A stretch of 64,000 nt of DNA from Inia geoffrensis (taxonomy: Eukaryota > Chordata > Mammalia > Artiodactyla > Iniidae). This document shows positions 22,573-35,040 of this stretch, piece after piece. The position numbers and the translations under genes were made by a program. The notes below the pieces were generated by a model that made no database searches, had not been told where the DNA came from, and was given only the letters and a program-made list of their open reading frames with translations. Position 1 is the stretch's first letter. The number at the start of each line of letters is the position of its first letter. The DNA lies in contig CM070899.1 in NCBI GenBank assembly GCA_036417435.1, positions 155,687,494-155,751,493 on the forward strand. The letters are read 5' to 3'.

Positions 22573-22814
22573 CTGGCTGACCGCGTCTCCTAGCGCTTCC
22601 TGTTTTACACTCTTCATGGCTTGGCTCGGCTCTGCATGGAAGAGTCACAGCCGACCCCCCGCCCCACTCCGGGGACCAAAATGCTTTTTGCAGGGTGGGT
22701 AGGGGGACAGACAGCACCTCTTGAGCTGAGGGGCTCAAGCTAAGGATTGGATTTAGTCCGCAGTCCTTTGGTTGGAGACAGTTCCAACTGGGAAAGCGCT
22801 TTCCAGAAATTCAC

Positions 22815-22887
22815 CTGCGATAAGTCGTAGGATGACAACCCGTCTCTCTGGTGCACCTCCAATTCCGCCTGCTGCTGCTGAAGCTGC
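22815..22887 (-). CDS. ARNT2: ARNT2 coding exon (exon 13 in a 19-exon model)
   Basis: This 73-bp exon completes the lysine codon of NVK with its first base. It then encodes 24 residues (about 440-463): QLQQQQAELEVHQRDGLSSY followed by DLSQ. This short Gln-rich linker immediately follows the PAS-B/PAC fold. The acceptor is TTGTTTCCCAG and the donor GTGAATTTC. The sequence equals the human peptide as I recall it. Confidence 0.95.
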
Positions 22888-23639
22888 CTGGGAAACAAGG
22901 AGTCAGCTGTCAGGAAGGACAGAAGTGGTGCTGACGGGGCGGAGCCGCAACTGTGCCCGCTCCCCAAGGGCACAGACAGCAACGCCCGATGGATCTCTAA
23001 ACTGTTCTCAGTTATGACTGATTTCATTATTTTTATGTCCCAAATCAAGACCCCAAGCCTTGTCTTTCAAGTGTAGGCTGCCGTTATTTAGGAAATAAGC
23101 TTTGATTTATGACTTCATTTTATGCAGGGTAAAAGACACCAACACTAAAAGAGAAAAAAATTTAAGGCAAAATTCGGAAAAGCCCAACGATGCTGTTGGC
23201 TTCAGACAATGCTTGCTTCCCTGTAAGCTGGTAGGAGGTGACATCATCCCATCCAAGTCTCACGCTAAATTTTCACAGTGGTTACTTTACCGCACATTAA
23301 AATTAAGAGATGGAAGTCGAAAGAGGCCAAGCGGTTGTCCCAGTTGGCTGACCAGCAAGCGGCTGTGACACAACAGAGCCAGGATCTGACCTCACGCGTC
23401 TGACCTGGCTTTTGCTCTGAGCTCTGCACGCTACTGGGATGCTTGACTTGGGAAACCAAAAGATTACTTAGAGGGAATGGTTGCTTGACGTTTTAAAGTA
23501 TGGAAACTGGGTTACTTTCAAGGCACAGTGAGTCCTGCAGCTCAGAGCCTAAAAAAGGGGCAGGATGACCCTTAAACACCAACATAGGTGTCAGGCAAAA
23601 ACTTACTGGCAAATTACTGACAAAAATCAGTCCCCCACC

Positions 23640-24065
23640 CTTGCCCGTGCATCAATTCAAAGGACATGAATAGACCATTCAAGCATAAACAAATATGTAA
23701 TATGCAATGTGTATACATATAACATGTATATACATATAACAAGCAAGTAATTAGGGAAATATTTTCACCACTAAAATAAAGAAAATAAGTGCAAATTAAA
23801 ATAACCTCGAAGTATAATTTTTCACCTACTAAGTTAGTAAAAACATGCTTGGTGTGGTGGCTTGGTGTTGAAACCACTCAGCTCACACTCTGTAGGAGAA
23901 GCATGTGTGGACGCAATCTTCTTGGAAAGCAGTACGGCGACCACATTAGGAGGTACGGCCAGGGTCACACCCTTCCCTTCCAGGTGGTCCCCCTGCTGCT
24001 GGGGTTTCTGCTAAGGAAATGATTCAGGGGCAGGAAACAAGAGCTATCCACGCAAAGCTGGCTAT
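23640..24065 (+). mobile_element. Old L1 ORF2/3' fragment
   Basis: The order ATTCAAAGGACATGAATAG, GCAAATTAAAATAACCTCG, TTTTTCACCTACTAAG and TCTTGGAAAGCAGTACGG follows the end of L1 ORF2 in sense. Confidence 0.6.
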
Positions 24066-25794
24066 AATAGGGGAGTGGCTTGGTAAACTACGTATATTAA
24101 TTTGCTGAGGAAATCCTCCACGGTCACCAGCAGTGGCCACTGTGAAGACCACCTGGAAACACCAGAAGGTGTGATAAGAGTGTGTGGAAAAGTTCAGCAC
24201 GAAATGTTACGGACGCTATGATTACGGCTACAAACGTTATGTCCTATGTGGGTGAACAAGATTTGGAACATGGAAAAAAATATCTTAAGTGCTTGCATTA
24301 ATTGGACAGATTTTCGTTTTCACTATTTCACTATTTTAAGGCAAGAATGATCCTAGGGGCTCCCTTTGTACATCTTTGGACATCAAGCTTTTCTCATCCC
24401 TGGCCACGCCCTGGACAGGGAGGTAGCAGGACCCCTGGAGGGACGGCTCACAGATTCCGCCCGCCTTCACTCGGGGTGTGAGGTGCACGGAGAGCTCACT
24501 AGACACTCCACGGGGAGGAACGGAGGGGTGGGCTGGTGTGGATCGGCTCAGTCAGGGGAGCAGGTCCCTGCAGAGGGGCCACTGCGAGCTCGCAGTGGGA
24601 TAACTGCAAGCTGAATCAGCAGGATCTGAAAGGCCCCCCTCGGAGGAGCGGTGTAGTTGGGCCAGGGGGAGGGCAAAGACGCCGGCATCCACCGTGCATC
24701 CGCCCCAGCCCTCTGCTACGGCTCTGCACTCACGCAACTCACGTTAGCCTCACCATGAGCTAACCCTTGAGGTAGATATTTTAGAAACTCCCTTTACAAG
24801 TGGGGAAACTGAGGCCCAGAGAGGCTACCGGGCTGCAGAGACTGGATGGCGCTCTTGGAAGGGGTGATCAAAGAGGGTGTAGGGAAGGGGTTACTTGGCA
24901 GGTGTGGGACAGTGGTAAGGGAGACTCGGCTTGGATACTGAAGAACCCCTGGGCTAGCAGCAGTGGGGGGAAGCCCAAATTCCCCCCCGGGCTGAAGGGG
25001 CAGGGGGAGCCGGCAGGGATCAGCTGCCTGATGACAGATGCAGCCTCCACTCGCCTTGGAGGTGGCCGGCCTCCTGTCACCCCACTGTCTGCAGCCTGTC
25101 TCTCCATTGGCCGGACAACTGGAAACCGTCTCGTTCCTGTCCGTAGAGTTCAACGTTGGCCCTTCCCAGGCACATAACAGGGCAGAGTGTGGAAACAAGG
25201 TCTCAAAGGGCAAACACGAACGTCAACACAACCGCCAGGCTGGTAGGTGGTGAAGACTGAGAAAGAAGAGACTTTCCAACAGCAAGCGCGGAAGCATTCC
25301 TTTTCCTGACTTTTCTTAGCAACTAGGAACGGAATGAACAGAAGGGATCTGGTCCCCGGCTCCCCAGCTGGAGCAGTCCCTAGTACTGATACATCATCTC
25401 AGATGGGCCACTGGCCAGTCTCTGCCCGACCGCCACTGTCCTGGGGAGCTTGCTACTTTCCGAGGCAGCCTGCTCCATTTGTAGACAGAAACAATATAAA
25501 AAGTCTGTCCCCAAAACAGCCCGAATCTACCTTCCTACAACTCCCAGTTTGAGTTCCAATTCTGCCCTGGAGAAACACAAAATAACTTGAACTGTGCTTC
25601 TCAACTCTTTTTCTCAGCATTCAAAGAGATGTACAGTCCGAACACTATTCACTCCTCCAGCTGTGCCTTTCACTTGGTGCCCCTGGCGTGTGTGTCCCCT
25701 GTAAGGGAAGACATCCTAGAAAAGGACCGCAGTCGGAGGACCCAGTGAATAGTTTATTTGGAACTAAGCCCGGGTGAGCCATGTCTTCAGTGAA

Positions 25795-25960
25795 GTGTGC
25801 TGAAATATCTACGCCAAGCTCTGTGCCAGGCACTGGAGAGAGGATGATGATTCAGAACCTAGGTGGTCTCTGCCCTTGGGGAGCTGACAACCTCCAGAGG
25901 AAAACAGACAAGTTGGCAAGCAATTGCGGCATGTTGAGTTAAGGCCACGACACGGGAAGA
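25795..25960 (+). repeat. Ancient dispersed mammalian repeat, same type as 3090-3930
   Basis: CTCTGTGCCAGGCACTGGAG, CTGCCCTTGGGGAGCTGAC and AAAACAGACAAGTTGGC occur in the order seen in the other copies. Family not assigned. Confidence 0.4.
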
Positions 25961-26334
25961 ATGAGGTTCTATCTGAGCACACAGTATGTCTTCCCACCTT
26001 GGTGTGAGAGCCCAGGGAAAAGGTTAACAATAAAACCAGCATCCTGAGATTGCCCACCAGGCAGTCTAAGCCTGTGCTTGTAACACCAGGAAACAGGAGC
26101 ACTAAAAATAATTTTCCAAAAAATGGATACCTCAAAAACATTTTAAAGAAGCAATCTAATCATCAATAGAAAAATCACAATTTTCTATCTTTTCTTATTC
26201 TTACTTGACAGCTTTGTTTTCTCTTATTTTGATTTACATCTTGAGGGCACCCTCATCTTTCATTTGCAGGGCCTCTAAAATCTGAGTGTAGTACCCAGAG
26301 CCAGTACTTCGCTACTGTTTTCACATCTCTGCAA

Positions 26335-26450
26335 AAGTCCCATTTTACAGATAAAGAAACTGAGGCTCAGTGACACAGTTCTGTGTGGTGCACACAGGAC
26401 TCAAAGCCAAGTCTGTCTGGTTGCAGACTCCACACTCTGTCCCACAGGTG
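26335..26450 (-). mobile_element. MIR fragment, reverse
   Basis: CCATTTTACAGATAAAGAAA, CTGAGGCTCAGTGACAC and GGACTCAAAGCCAAGTCTG are reverse MIR core sequence. Confidence 0.6.
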
Positions 26451-29400
26451 TAACAGGAACCATCATGTCACGCCTCCCATTCCAGAGCTGTGGGCCACAC
26501 AAGACACCACCTTGAGCCACCAGGTGGGAGAGAAAAAAAAGACCTGTGCTTTGGGATTTTTGGAGGTGAACTCCCCTTCATGGAGGGAATCCGTGGACCA
26601 CCCTTTCTTCCTTTCACAAGTTTCCCAGGGCCCAACCTTCAACCCACAAGCATTTTTCCAAGAAATAATGACCACTCCTACCTTGTGGCTCAGCCTTGGT
26701 GTCCAGCCCAAGCACAGAATCTTGGTGAGTGGGCAGTGGTGCCGCTGTGCCTGGGGCCTGGCCGTGGGGTGAACAGGGCAGAAACCCAGACCTCTCCACT
26801 CACCCTGCTGTGTACCCTGGGGCTGGTCTGCGATGCAGGGAAGATGGGCTTCTAATGTGCACAGAAGTGTGGTCAGGGCCTGAGGTGTTACGATGGGAGT
26901 TTGTTCTCAGCTCTGTTGCTCTGGGGACTTTGAGACCACAGAAAGCAACTTTCACCGTAGAAGGAAAATAAAGTCTCAGGCTTGGCTGGCAAATCCCAGG
27001 GATCCTAACCTCACTCCCCCTGCGGTCCGGACATCAGGTTCTCTGTCCTGGCCTTCGGTTTCTGCTTCCGTAGCCGAGTGCACGGGGAAGAAATGCTGAC
27101 CTGCAGGCCGCCCCATCCTGAGAAGAAGCCAAAGGAGCTTTCTTGGACATTTCACGGCAACGGAATAAAAATGAACCTTGGTGTGCTTGCAAATTCCAGA
27201 GAGGGAGAGACACGGCAGCTCGGCTGCGAGCTGACTGACAGTGCACGGGAGGGACCTGAGGGAACCGGGCTCCCGCTGCCCCCGACCGCTGCCCCCTGCC
27301 CCCTGCCCATTAGCTGGGGGACTAGAGCTGATGATTAGAAACCAGACGCATCAAGCCCAGGCTTCCTGTCAGTGTGGCCTCCCTGCGTGGGAAGGCGCAG
27401 GATGTTGGGCAGATGCTGTCAATTTATCTCTGACACTCCCAGTATGGTGGTTTTTACTCAGCCTGAGTAAGTGAGCAACCAGCCATTAGGGGGGCATTCG
27501 GGGGCAGCGTGTGATCGCACCCCTGGGTGTAACCTGAATCCGGCTTGGAGCCATCTAGGGGCTGGGCAAGCTCTGCTGACCAGAGCGAGGCGAATAATAC
27601 CCACCATTGATTGAGCGCCGTCTGCATGCCCATTGTGAAGGACTCTGGGTGCCTGTCAAGGGGTTTGGAACTGTTCTGATCAGGGACAGGGTGCAGTGTG
27701 AGTGTGGTTTTAGAGAGATGGCGTCTGGGGCCGGATGGAAGGCAGGAGGAACCGGTCAGGAAAGAGGACGGATGCTCACCCAGGAGATGGCAAAGGCCTG
27801 GAGGGGGTCATGGGAGAAGGGGCACAGGAGGAGAAGGAGGGCCAGAGAGGACCCCAGACAGAACCTGTGGGCCGGTTCTCTGCCAGGTTGTCTGTTGCAA
27901 GTGGATGAGAGGGCAGGACCCAAGACAAGTCCCAGGATGGGGCTTGGTGACAGGGTGTTTTGGCCCCTTCCCCTTCTCTAAGTTCCGCAGAGACCAGGAA
28001 TGACACCTTCCTTGTAGGTCTTCTTTGTTTCCTTTTACTCCCTGCTCCCATATCCTGCCAACTACCGGCCAGGTGGGCAGGGCCCGAGACAGCCGTCCCT
28101 GAAGACGTGGGGTTGGACGGCGGGCCCTGAGACGCCCACCGTGACTATGGGCATGGTGGAGTTTCAAGGACACACATACACAGGCACAACACGCAGCTGT
28201 GGTTATGAAGACCCACAGTGACTTTGTAAGGGGCTGTCACACAAACAGGGCTCAGACCGAGCAGATGCAAAGGGCTGCCTTTGGTCCCCGCTAAGGAAAG
28301 CACAGCACCTGGGTCGTGCGAATGACTCCTGCACCGAGACGCCCACGGCTTGTCTACCTGAAACAGTGTCGATCGCTAGACCCTAAGACGTGGGCACGTT
28401 TCGCAGCTGTGCCACCAGCATGTGAAATGGGAGTCTGTGTTTTCCGGACTTTGTTCCGTTTTCCTGCATCAACGTTAACAGGAAAATAGGCAAGGGTGAC
28501 AAAGAGGGCTTCTTTTCAGCAGCTTCAAATGCTAACCATTAACACTCCATTTCCCTGGGAAGTTTCTTTTCGATGCTCCTGACTGAATGCAACTGGGTTT
28601 GCAACTCACCCCCCCCCCACCCCGCCCTGCAAGCACAGAGCATGTGAGGACCTCTCCATAACGAGTCTGCCTACTGCTGGCGACGTTTAGCCACAAATTT
28701 GAAGCAGGGCGGACAGTTCTCGTGACAGGTGTCACTGCCCTCTACTGTCCACAGTAAACATTTCCTACCATCTTTACCCACTGAAGACCTTTTGGTCCAA
28801 CAGACAATAGTTCAGGCCTCTGGTGTGAGTCCGTGTGCCGAGGGACATCGTCACCCCATGTAACCTCAGTGAGCTGCCAGGAGCAATCTTCCTGAGAAGA
28901 GATGTAGGGACACCCCTGGGGACAGAATGTTCTGTTTTGTCAGCGATGTCTGACTTCCAGGAAAATAAATCAAAACCTCTGCCTGTGACTGCTTTTAGGA
29001 GGAAGGGCTTCACTTTCCTTCCAGGCTCCGCTGCAGCGCTACCTGCTGGGGATGCTTTCTCGGAGGCCCTGCGTGGAAGTGTGAATTCTCTGTCTCCCCT
29101 GTGCCCTCGTGATGGCGTTTTTACCTGTCCCTCCCTCCTGCTGCCTACTTCTCACGCTCTCCACGTGATGGGAGCCTTCCGGCGGGGCGGGGTGATGGTG
29201 GTGCAGAGACCAGAACAGAGGCGTCCTGAGTTTACTGGACGCCTGGCACAGTGTTCAGTGACTACCCACTGCGTTGCACTGAGTCGCAACAAGGCACCCG
29301 ACCATGATGGCTGAAGCTTGGATTCATGTTAGAAGTGAATGAATGGTGAAAAAGGTAAAACTACCAAAACCCCAAAAAAGGGAGCTTCAGTCTGTTCTTC

Positions 29401-29687
29401 TGCCCTAAGTCTAGAGGACTCCGCCCCGTCCCCAGCCTGGGACCGTGCTCTTTACTGCAGAGGGAGGCCCACACCTGAGCAGCTTCAGTGACAGGTGGGC
29501 TGTTCCTGCCACACCCTCAGAGGTTCTCTCGCAGCAAGCCACGGACATCAGGCACCACACACGCGGCAGGCGTGGGGCAGGGAGGCAGGCAGGGATGAAT
29601 GGAAGAGAAGAGGGACAGGATCGTAGCAGGAGGCACCTTGCACTAAGAGCCAGTCAACAGGTTGGCATCAAGAGGGTGGGGGCTTCC

Positions 29688-30235
29688 CTGGTGGCGCAGT
29701 GGTTGAGAGTCCGCCTGCCAATTCAGGGGAGTTGGGTTCGAGCCCTGGTGCGGGAAGATCCCACATGCCACAGAGCAACGAAGCCCACGCGCCACAACTC
29801 CTGAGCCTGCGCTCTAGAGCCCGCGAGCCACAACCACTGAGCCCATGCGCCACAACTCCCAAGGCTGCGCTCTAGAGCCCGCGAGCCACAACTACTGAGC
29901 CCATGCACCACAACTCCTGAGCCTGCGCTCTAGAGCCCGCGAGCTACAACTACTGAGCCCATGCACCACAACTACTGAGCCTGCGCTCTAGAGCCCCCGA
30001 GCCACAACTACGGAGCCCATGCGCCACAACTACTGAGCCTGCACTCTAGAGTCTGCGAGCCACAACTACTGAAGCCCGTGCGTCTAGAGCCTGCGCTCTG
30101 CAACAAGGAAAGCCACGACAATGAGAAGCCCGTGCACCGCAACAAAGAGCAGCCCCTGCTCGCCGCAACTAGAGAAAGCCCACGCGCAGCAACAAAGACC
30201 CAATGCAGCCCAAAATAAATAAATATATAAATTAA
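29688..30235 (+). mobile_element. CHR-family SINE with internal tandem expansion
   Basis: The head GGGCTTCCCTGGTGGCGCAG, box B GGGTTCGAGCC, the body and an AAATAAATAAATATATAAAT tail are present. At about 550 bp it is well over the 310-340 bp of the other long copies in this window, because a body unit is repeated (see 29811-30100). Confidence 0.95.
29811..30100 (+). repeat. 58-bp tandem repeat (five units) inside a SINE
   Basis: The motif GCTCTAGAG recurs at 29811, 29869, 29927 and 29985, and as ACTCTAGAG at 30043, so four successive steps are exactly 58 bp. Each unit carries CGAGCCACAACTACTGAGCC-like sequence that occurs once or at most twice in the other SINE copies. Confidence 0.95.
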
Positions 30236-30954
30236 TTTATATTAAAAGAAAAAGACAAAAAGAGGAGTTGGCCAGACAGTCTGGGAAGAATGACCAATGA
30301 GAACGAGTTATTGATGGGGTCCCTGGTGGCTGCTGGGAAAGCAAGTTAGCAGAGCTGGGTGCCACAGCCAGGCTCTCGGGGGTCAAGAAGAGATGCATGG
30401 TGAGGGGGCTCCAGTACAGACAGGTGGCAGGGCCAGCTGGGAGGAAAGCAAGGAGGATTGGCAAGACAGGGTTTTTCCAAGATCAGGAAGCCATGTGGCT
30501 AGGTGAGGGCCTGGGAGGGAGGCTGTGATGGGACTGGACGAGAACTCAGGGGCCACGGGAGACAGAGGATGCGCTGGGAGCTAGAAAGCAAATGGAGGGC
30601 TTGGCCCTGGAGGGAGAAGCCAACAGAATAGGAGTGGAGGGGATGGAGACAGACCCCCACATGAACAAGGAGAGGTTCACGCGGAGGGCCCTGGCTTCTC
30701 TGTTCGCTGGAAGGCAACACGATGTGCGCAGGGTTCAAAGGAAGTGCGCACTTAGCAGATCTGGGGCAGCCCGTAGAGAACAAGCCAAGAAACCAGAGCA
30801 GCCGCGGCAGGTGGCAGAGGGGTTGCCGCTGCCTCCAGAGCATTGGTACTGACTGCTGCAGACCCCACCGCCCAGGGCTGCTACTCCGCCAGGGCGATTC
30901 ACACACACCATCTACGTGCAGGATCCGAGGTGGGGGGTGGGGGTGGGGTTCTGT

Positions 30955-31060
30955 AATTCTCCCCATCTTACAGATGAGCAACTGAGGCTTCAAAAGATCA
31001 GGCGACTTGCCCAGGTGGGAGCTGGATTGAAACCCAGGTCACCTGTCCTCTGAGGCATCT
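30955..31060 (-). mobile_element. MIR fragment, reverse
   Basis: CCCCATCTTACAGATGAGCA, ACTGAGGCTTCAAAAGATC and TTGAAACCCAGGTCACCTG match reverse MIR. Confidence 0.55.
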
Positions 31061-31539
31061 TGTGTGGACCCACCTGTCAAGCTCTGTGCCTTGTGGCCCA
31101 GGAGCAGGGCCAAAGCTGAGGCACTGAGGGTGCTGCCTGGAAAGGAGGCTGCTTTGTGGGACCCAGATGGGAACCCCCAAACCCAGGGAGCTGGGATATG
31201 GCAATGGAGAGCGCTGAGGGAGGCCAGGAGGTCCCAGTGAGTGCCCGGAGGCATCACTGCCCGGGGTGGGGGCTGTTAGCAGATGAGGATGGGAGGTGGC
31301 CAGGGTGGGAACAGACTCCACGGACTCAGTGTCAGGCCTGGGAAAGTGGAGGACGGCAGTGCACTGACCGGTACGGGGAGGCACGGTGACAGTTTCACCA
31401 GTCAGCTCATCGCATGCCCCTGAAGGCTGCAATTCCTGCCACACACCTGAACATCATTTTGCCTTTGTTCCTGTTGGTTCTCTGGACTTCTATTTCCTCG
31501 AGAGGAAGTCCAGAGAGGAGGCATCACCCGCCTGTATCT

Positions 31540-31680
31540 AGGAGCCGGACCTCATCTAATCCTCACAGGAACCTGAGAGGGAGGTGTTATCACCCCTTCC
31601 ACACGTGAGGAATGAGGGGACACAGCAGTCAAGATCACACGGCTGGGAAGTCGGGGGGGCCAAGACCGGAGCTCGGGTCT
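31540..31680 (-). mobile_element. MIR fragment, reverse
   Basis: CTCATCTAATCCTCACAGGA, GGTGTTATCACCCC and AAGATCACACGGCTGG match reverse MIR. Confidence 0.55.
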
Positions 31681-32087
31681 GTGTGTTAACATGCGTGGGA
31701 CACAGCGGTGGTGGCGCCAGCAAAGATCTTGGGAGGACTGCGTCAGTGATCAGGCAGAAGAGAAACCACGTGTCCCGGGAGCGCCCACACCCCCACGCCG
31801 CCTGCCCCGACACCCTAGCGCTGCCAAGAGGCTCAGCCTCACTCCTCTGCCCCCGGCTTCAGCAGGACCACGAAACCAGGTCAGGCGGCAGGTACACGGC
31901 AGAGGCACGAGGAAGCCCCCAGCTCTGCCCTGCTGGGCTCTGCAGAGAAAATAGCATGGGAAGCCAGAGCACGTCGAACCGACCGTGCTGACGGAGCGGG
32001 AGGACCATGGGGGTCATTGCTCAGCGCTGGGGTCTCACACCTCAGGAGGGAATTGAGAAGGGGGTCCCGGGAGGGGAAGGTACGTAC

Positions 32088-32239
32088 TTGACGTTGGTGT
32101 TGGTGCAGATGATGTACTCGATCTCATCAGAATAGGGGTTCTGGAAGGTGAAGCTGCTGGTGCGGATTAACACCCACTCCCGGTTCTTGGTGCGGAATCG
32201 ATACATGACCGACAGCACTTGGCCTTTCAGCTTCACCAC
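32088..32239 (-). CDS. ARNT2: ARNT2 coding exon, PAS-B/PAC half (exon 12 in a 19-exon model)
   Basis: This 152-bp exon encodes 50 residues plus two bases of a lysine codon (about 389-438). It covers [20 protein letters not shown], then [20 protein letters not shown] and [10 protein letters not shown]. These are the last beta strands of the PAS-B fold, the surface used for partner choice and coactivator contact in the ARNT family. The acceptor is TTTGCTCAG and the donor GTACGTACC. REWVL is read here where I recall REWML in human, a conservative change. Confidence 0.97.
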
Positions 32240-32786
32240 CTGAGCAAACATTTGGAGAAGGAAGTCAGCAGGAGGAAGGATGGCGCCAGACAGAGGAGGG
32301 GGAGGCAGCCAGCGGGAGCTCAGGACAGGAGCATCGTAGCCAAAGACAGGCACGGAGGGAGGGTGGGGGTGGGAGAGAGCGGTCACCTGACGGGAGCCCT
32401 CTGTCCACTTTCCCCGTGAGGCATTTAGGGTGTTCTGTCGCCACCGTGTGAGAAGCCAACTAGTCAATGCCCATTTGATATCAGAACGTTGCAGCGTTTA
32501 CAGATCAGATCATGAGAACTCTGCAAGCTGGAGGGTTTCCCTTTTTGCCTTGGCTGCTAGGGTGCTCTGGGTTTGGTGACAGTGCTCCCGTGAAGTAAGG
32601 CTCTCATACTCAGGTATGTCGTGACATTGTATTCATGGGTTTATTTATTCGTACCTCTCATTAAGAAATTCTTAAACTCTGTTTAACATTGTAGATTGGA
32701 TTAAATATATTCTCTGGGAGGAGATAAAATATAAAATAACTAATTTCTATGAATTATCTATTTGTACGCATGTATCTATTATTACC

Positions 32787-32911
32787 CTTTTTTTTTTTTT
32801 TTTGGCTGTGCTGTGTGGCACGAAGGATCTTAGTTCCCTGACCAGGGATCGAACCCGTGCTCCCTGCAGTGGAAGCGTGGAGTCTTAATCACTGGACTGC
32901 CAGGGAAGTCC
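32787..32911 (-). mobile_element. tRNA-derived SINE, short form
   Basis: A T-run, GGCTGTGCTGTGTGGCACGA, ACCAGGGATCGAACCCGTGC and GGACTGCCAGGGAAGTCCC form a clean reverse copy. Confidence 0.9.
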
Positions 32912-32964
32912 CTCTACGGTTACTTTTATGTTGCAGTATGGTTTCCAGAATACTTCCAAATGTA

Positions 32965-33115
32965 AACCCTCACCAGAACTAGGTGAGGTGGGCTTTACTA
33001 TTTACAGAGGGTAACGCTGAGTGTCACAGAAATAAAATAAGTTGCCCAAGATCGGACAACTTTGGTGGAAAAGCTGGGACAGGAACCAAGATCTTGCTTC
33101 CAAATCACAAGTGTG
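32965..33115 (-). mobile_element. MIR-like fragment, reverse
   Basis: AACTAGGTGAGGTGGGCTTT, AAATAAGTTGCCCAAGATCG and AAAGCTGGGACAGGAACC match reverse MIR weakly. Confidence 0.5.
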
Positions 33116-34149
33116 TTTCAGCGGACACACGGCTGGCTTTCCTGCTCTGTGCAGGCACACACGGTCTATCACACACAGAAACCCGGAGATGCGGAGGCGG
33201 GTGGGCGCAGGTGCAGAAAGCGGCAGTTCTCGGCTGAAGCAGGAATGTGAGGAGAATGGACACAGATGGCTGGTGCGTCTGGGCCTGGCTGTGCTCATGC
33301 ACCCAGGACAAAGCAAGGCAAACAGGAGCGCCCCCTCCTGGCCTTCGGGACGGGAAGGCCCCAGGCGCTGGGTAGCGGGCCGGCCCGACTGCAGACCATA
33401 GTGTGACCAGAGGTGAGAATGGGGACCTGGTCCTAGGGGGTCGGGGAGGCACTTGTGCTTTATTCCAGGTTGGACGTCAGTAGCCAGTCTGGGGGCAGGG
33501 ACCCCTCGGTCACCGAGTCTCCCCCACCCTCAGCCCAGGGTCCGGCACAGAGCAGGCTCCTCGAGCACATTTCCTGAGCCGACCTGATGCATCTTTGGCC
33601 CCGTGCCCTGGGCTGACGCAGCCGGGGCGGCCATCCTCTCTCTGCACTACCCATGGGGAGCAGGATGAGATGAAACCTGAGGGTGCTGGGCTCCCTGGTG
33701 GGAAAGCCCACGTGATAAAGAAACCAGACCAAAAGCGCAAGGAGGGGAGACCCTTCCTGACACCTCACGTGAGGAAGCATAGCCGTGGGGTGAGGCCAGG
33801 CCGGGCGCTCGGGGGTGCCTGCCAGCCGGCCTGCAGCCCCAACAGGAAGCAGGCCAGAGGTCAAGGCCACGTGCCCCTCTGGTCGATATTCTGAGGGGTC
33901 CTCCTCTGAGTTTGCACAAAGCACACGGGACACAGGCAGCGCCCCCGTCGTGAGACCACGTCTTCCACACTCTGAAGCTCGCGGATGGAACCTTTTCATG
34001 TTTCCTGTAAGCAGGATGCCTGAGATGGTGTGAAATTTTTTAACTCCATGTAACAAACACTCCCAGGGCACGGCCTGTGTGCAAGCTCAGCCCTTGGAGC
34101 TGTGGCTAAATAGCCGAGGGAGGGAGCGCAGCCCTGTACCCGCCTCGGG

Positions 34150-34315
34150 GCCGACGTGCAAGCATCTTGTGCGTGTTACCTCACTCAGTCCTCACAGCAG
34201 TCTTTTGTGTAACTGGAAACTGAGCCTCAAAGGAGTTAACTATCCTGCCAAAGCCTTATGACTAAGGAGGGGCAGAGACAGGATGGGATCCCAGGTCTAC
34301 CTGACCCTGTGCCCC
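34150..34315 (-). mobile_element. MIR fragment, reverse
   Basis: TCAGTCCTCACAGCAG, GAAACTGAGCCTCAAAGGAG and GGGATCCCAGGTCTACC match reverse MIR. Confidence 0.55.
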
Positions 34316-34959
34316 TTGTCTTTTCTTGAATCGCTATAGCTGAGACAGAACACTTGTCCCCAGAGAGCTTCTCACCTAGCACAGGCAGGGCAGGTGCATG
34401 GGTAACTGTAACTCAGAGAGAGCAAATACCGCTACGGAAACATAAGATTGAGGCGGCAGATAGATGGGCCCCAGGCTGAGCAGCTGGAGTTTGCCCCGCT
34501 GTGGGCAGACACTGCAAAATAGCAGGAGCGAGAGACGAGCTGCGCCCTGCCCAGATAAGAGATAAAAGACCACATATTCCTCATCCTCGAAGTCAAGGAG
34601 ACCTTCCTGACTACACACGTGCAGAAAGGCTCCTTGGAGGTCAGAAAGGAAAGGGGAGCCACCCCGTAGTAGGTGATGTCAACCTACCCGTAGGCCTCTT
34701 CACTAGAATCCACCTTGGCTAAGAGATGCGTGCACACATGGGAGGACCCTGAGATAAATCAAATACGGACTCAGAACTGGGCAAAGCAAGATGACTGGAC
34801 AAAGGAAACGGGAAGAAATGCCCCCTATAAGTGATTCTCTCTCTGAGCCCGCCCGTGTGTCTATCCACACGTATTTTTTTTTCCTAATGAACATTTTACT
34901 TGTTTCACTACTTTCTGTCTTTGTGGGATTCTTTTCTGCAGAGTTGAAGGGCCAGGGCC

Positions 34960-35040
34960 TTGTCACTGGCCACTGGTCTAGTGGCTAGGATTTGGTGCTC
35001 TCACTGCCGCGACCTGACCTCAATCTCTGGCCGGGAACCG
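34960..35040 (+). mobile_element. Decayed tRNA(Glu)-derived SINE head
   Basis: GGTCTAGTGGCTAGGATTTG, GTGCTCTCACTGCCGCGACC and GGCCGGGAACC follow tRNA(Glu). The T-arm (TGACCTCAATCTCTGG) is mutated, so this is a repeat remnant and not a working tRNA. Confidence 0.7.

Larger units (their letters stand above)
21457..22814 (-). other. ARNT2: ARNT2 intron 13 (1,358 bp)
   Basis: Almost half of this intron is unusual repeat: the telomere-like array (21959-22064) and a Tigger-like transposon (22092-22572). The first 500 bp (21457-21957) and the last 240 bp show nothing I can name. Confidence 0.85.
22888..32087 (-). other. ARNT2: ARNT2 intron 12 (9.2 kb)
   Basis: Contents are an old L1 piece (23640-24065), MIR fragments (24765-24835, 26335-26450, 30955-31060, 31540-31680), ancient repeat (25795-25960) and an expanded CHR SINE (29688-30235). 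The intervals 22888-23630, 24840-25790, 26460-29680 and 30240-30950 contain no recognisable element or gene. Open frames there have no domain. Confidence 0.8.

Noticed and set aside
33460..34071. A 203-codon minus-strand frame
   Set aside because: Intronic, no domain, no splice signals that link it to ARNT2 phases.
34960..35040. A possible tRNA(Glu) gene
   Set aside because: The T-arm and acceptor stem are mutated and do not pair; it is a SINE remnant.
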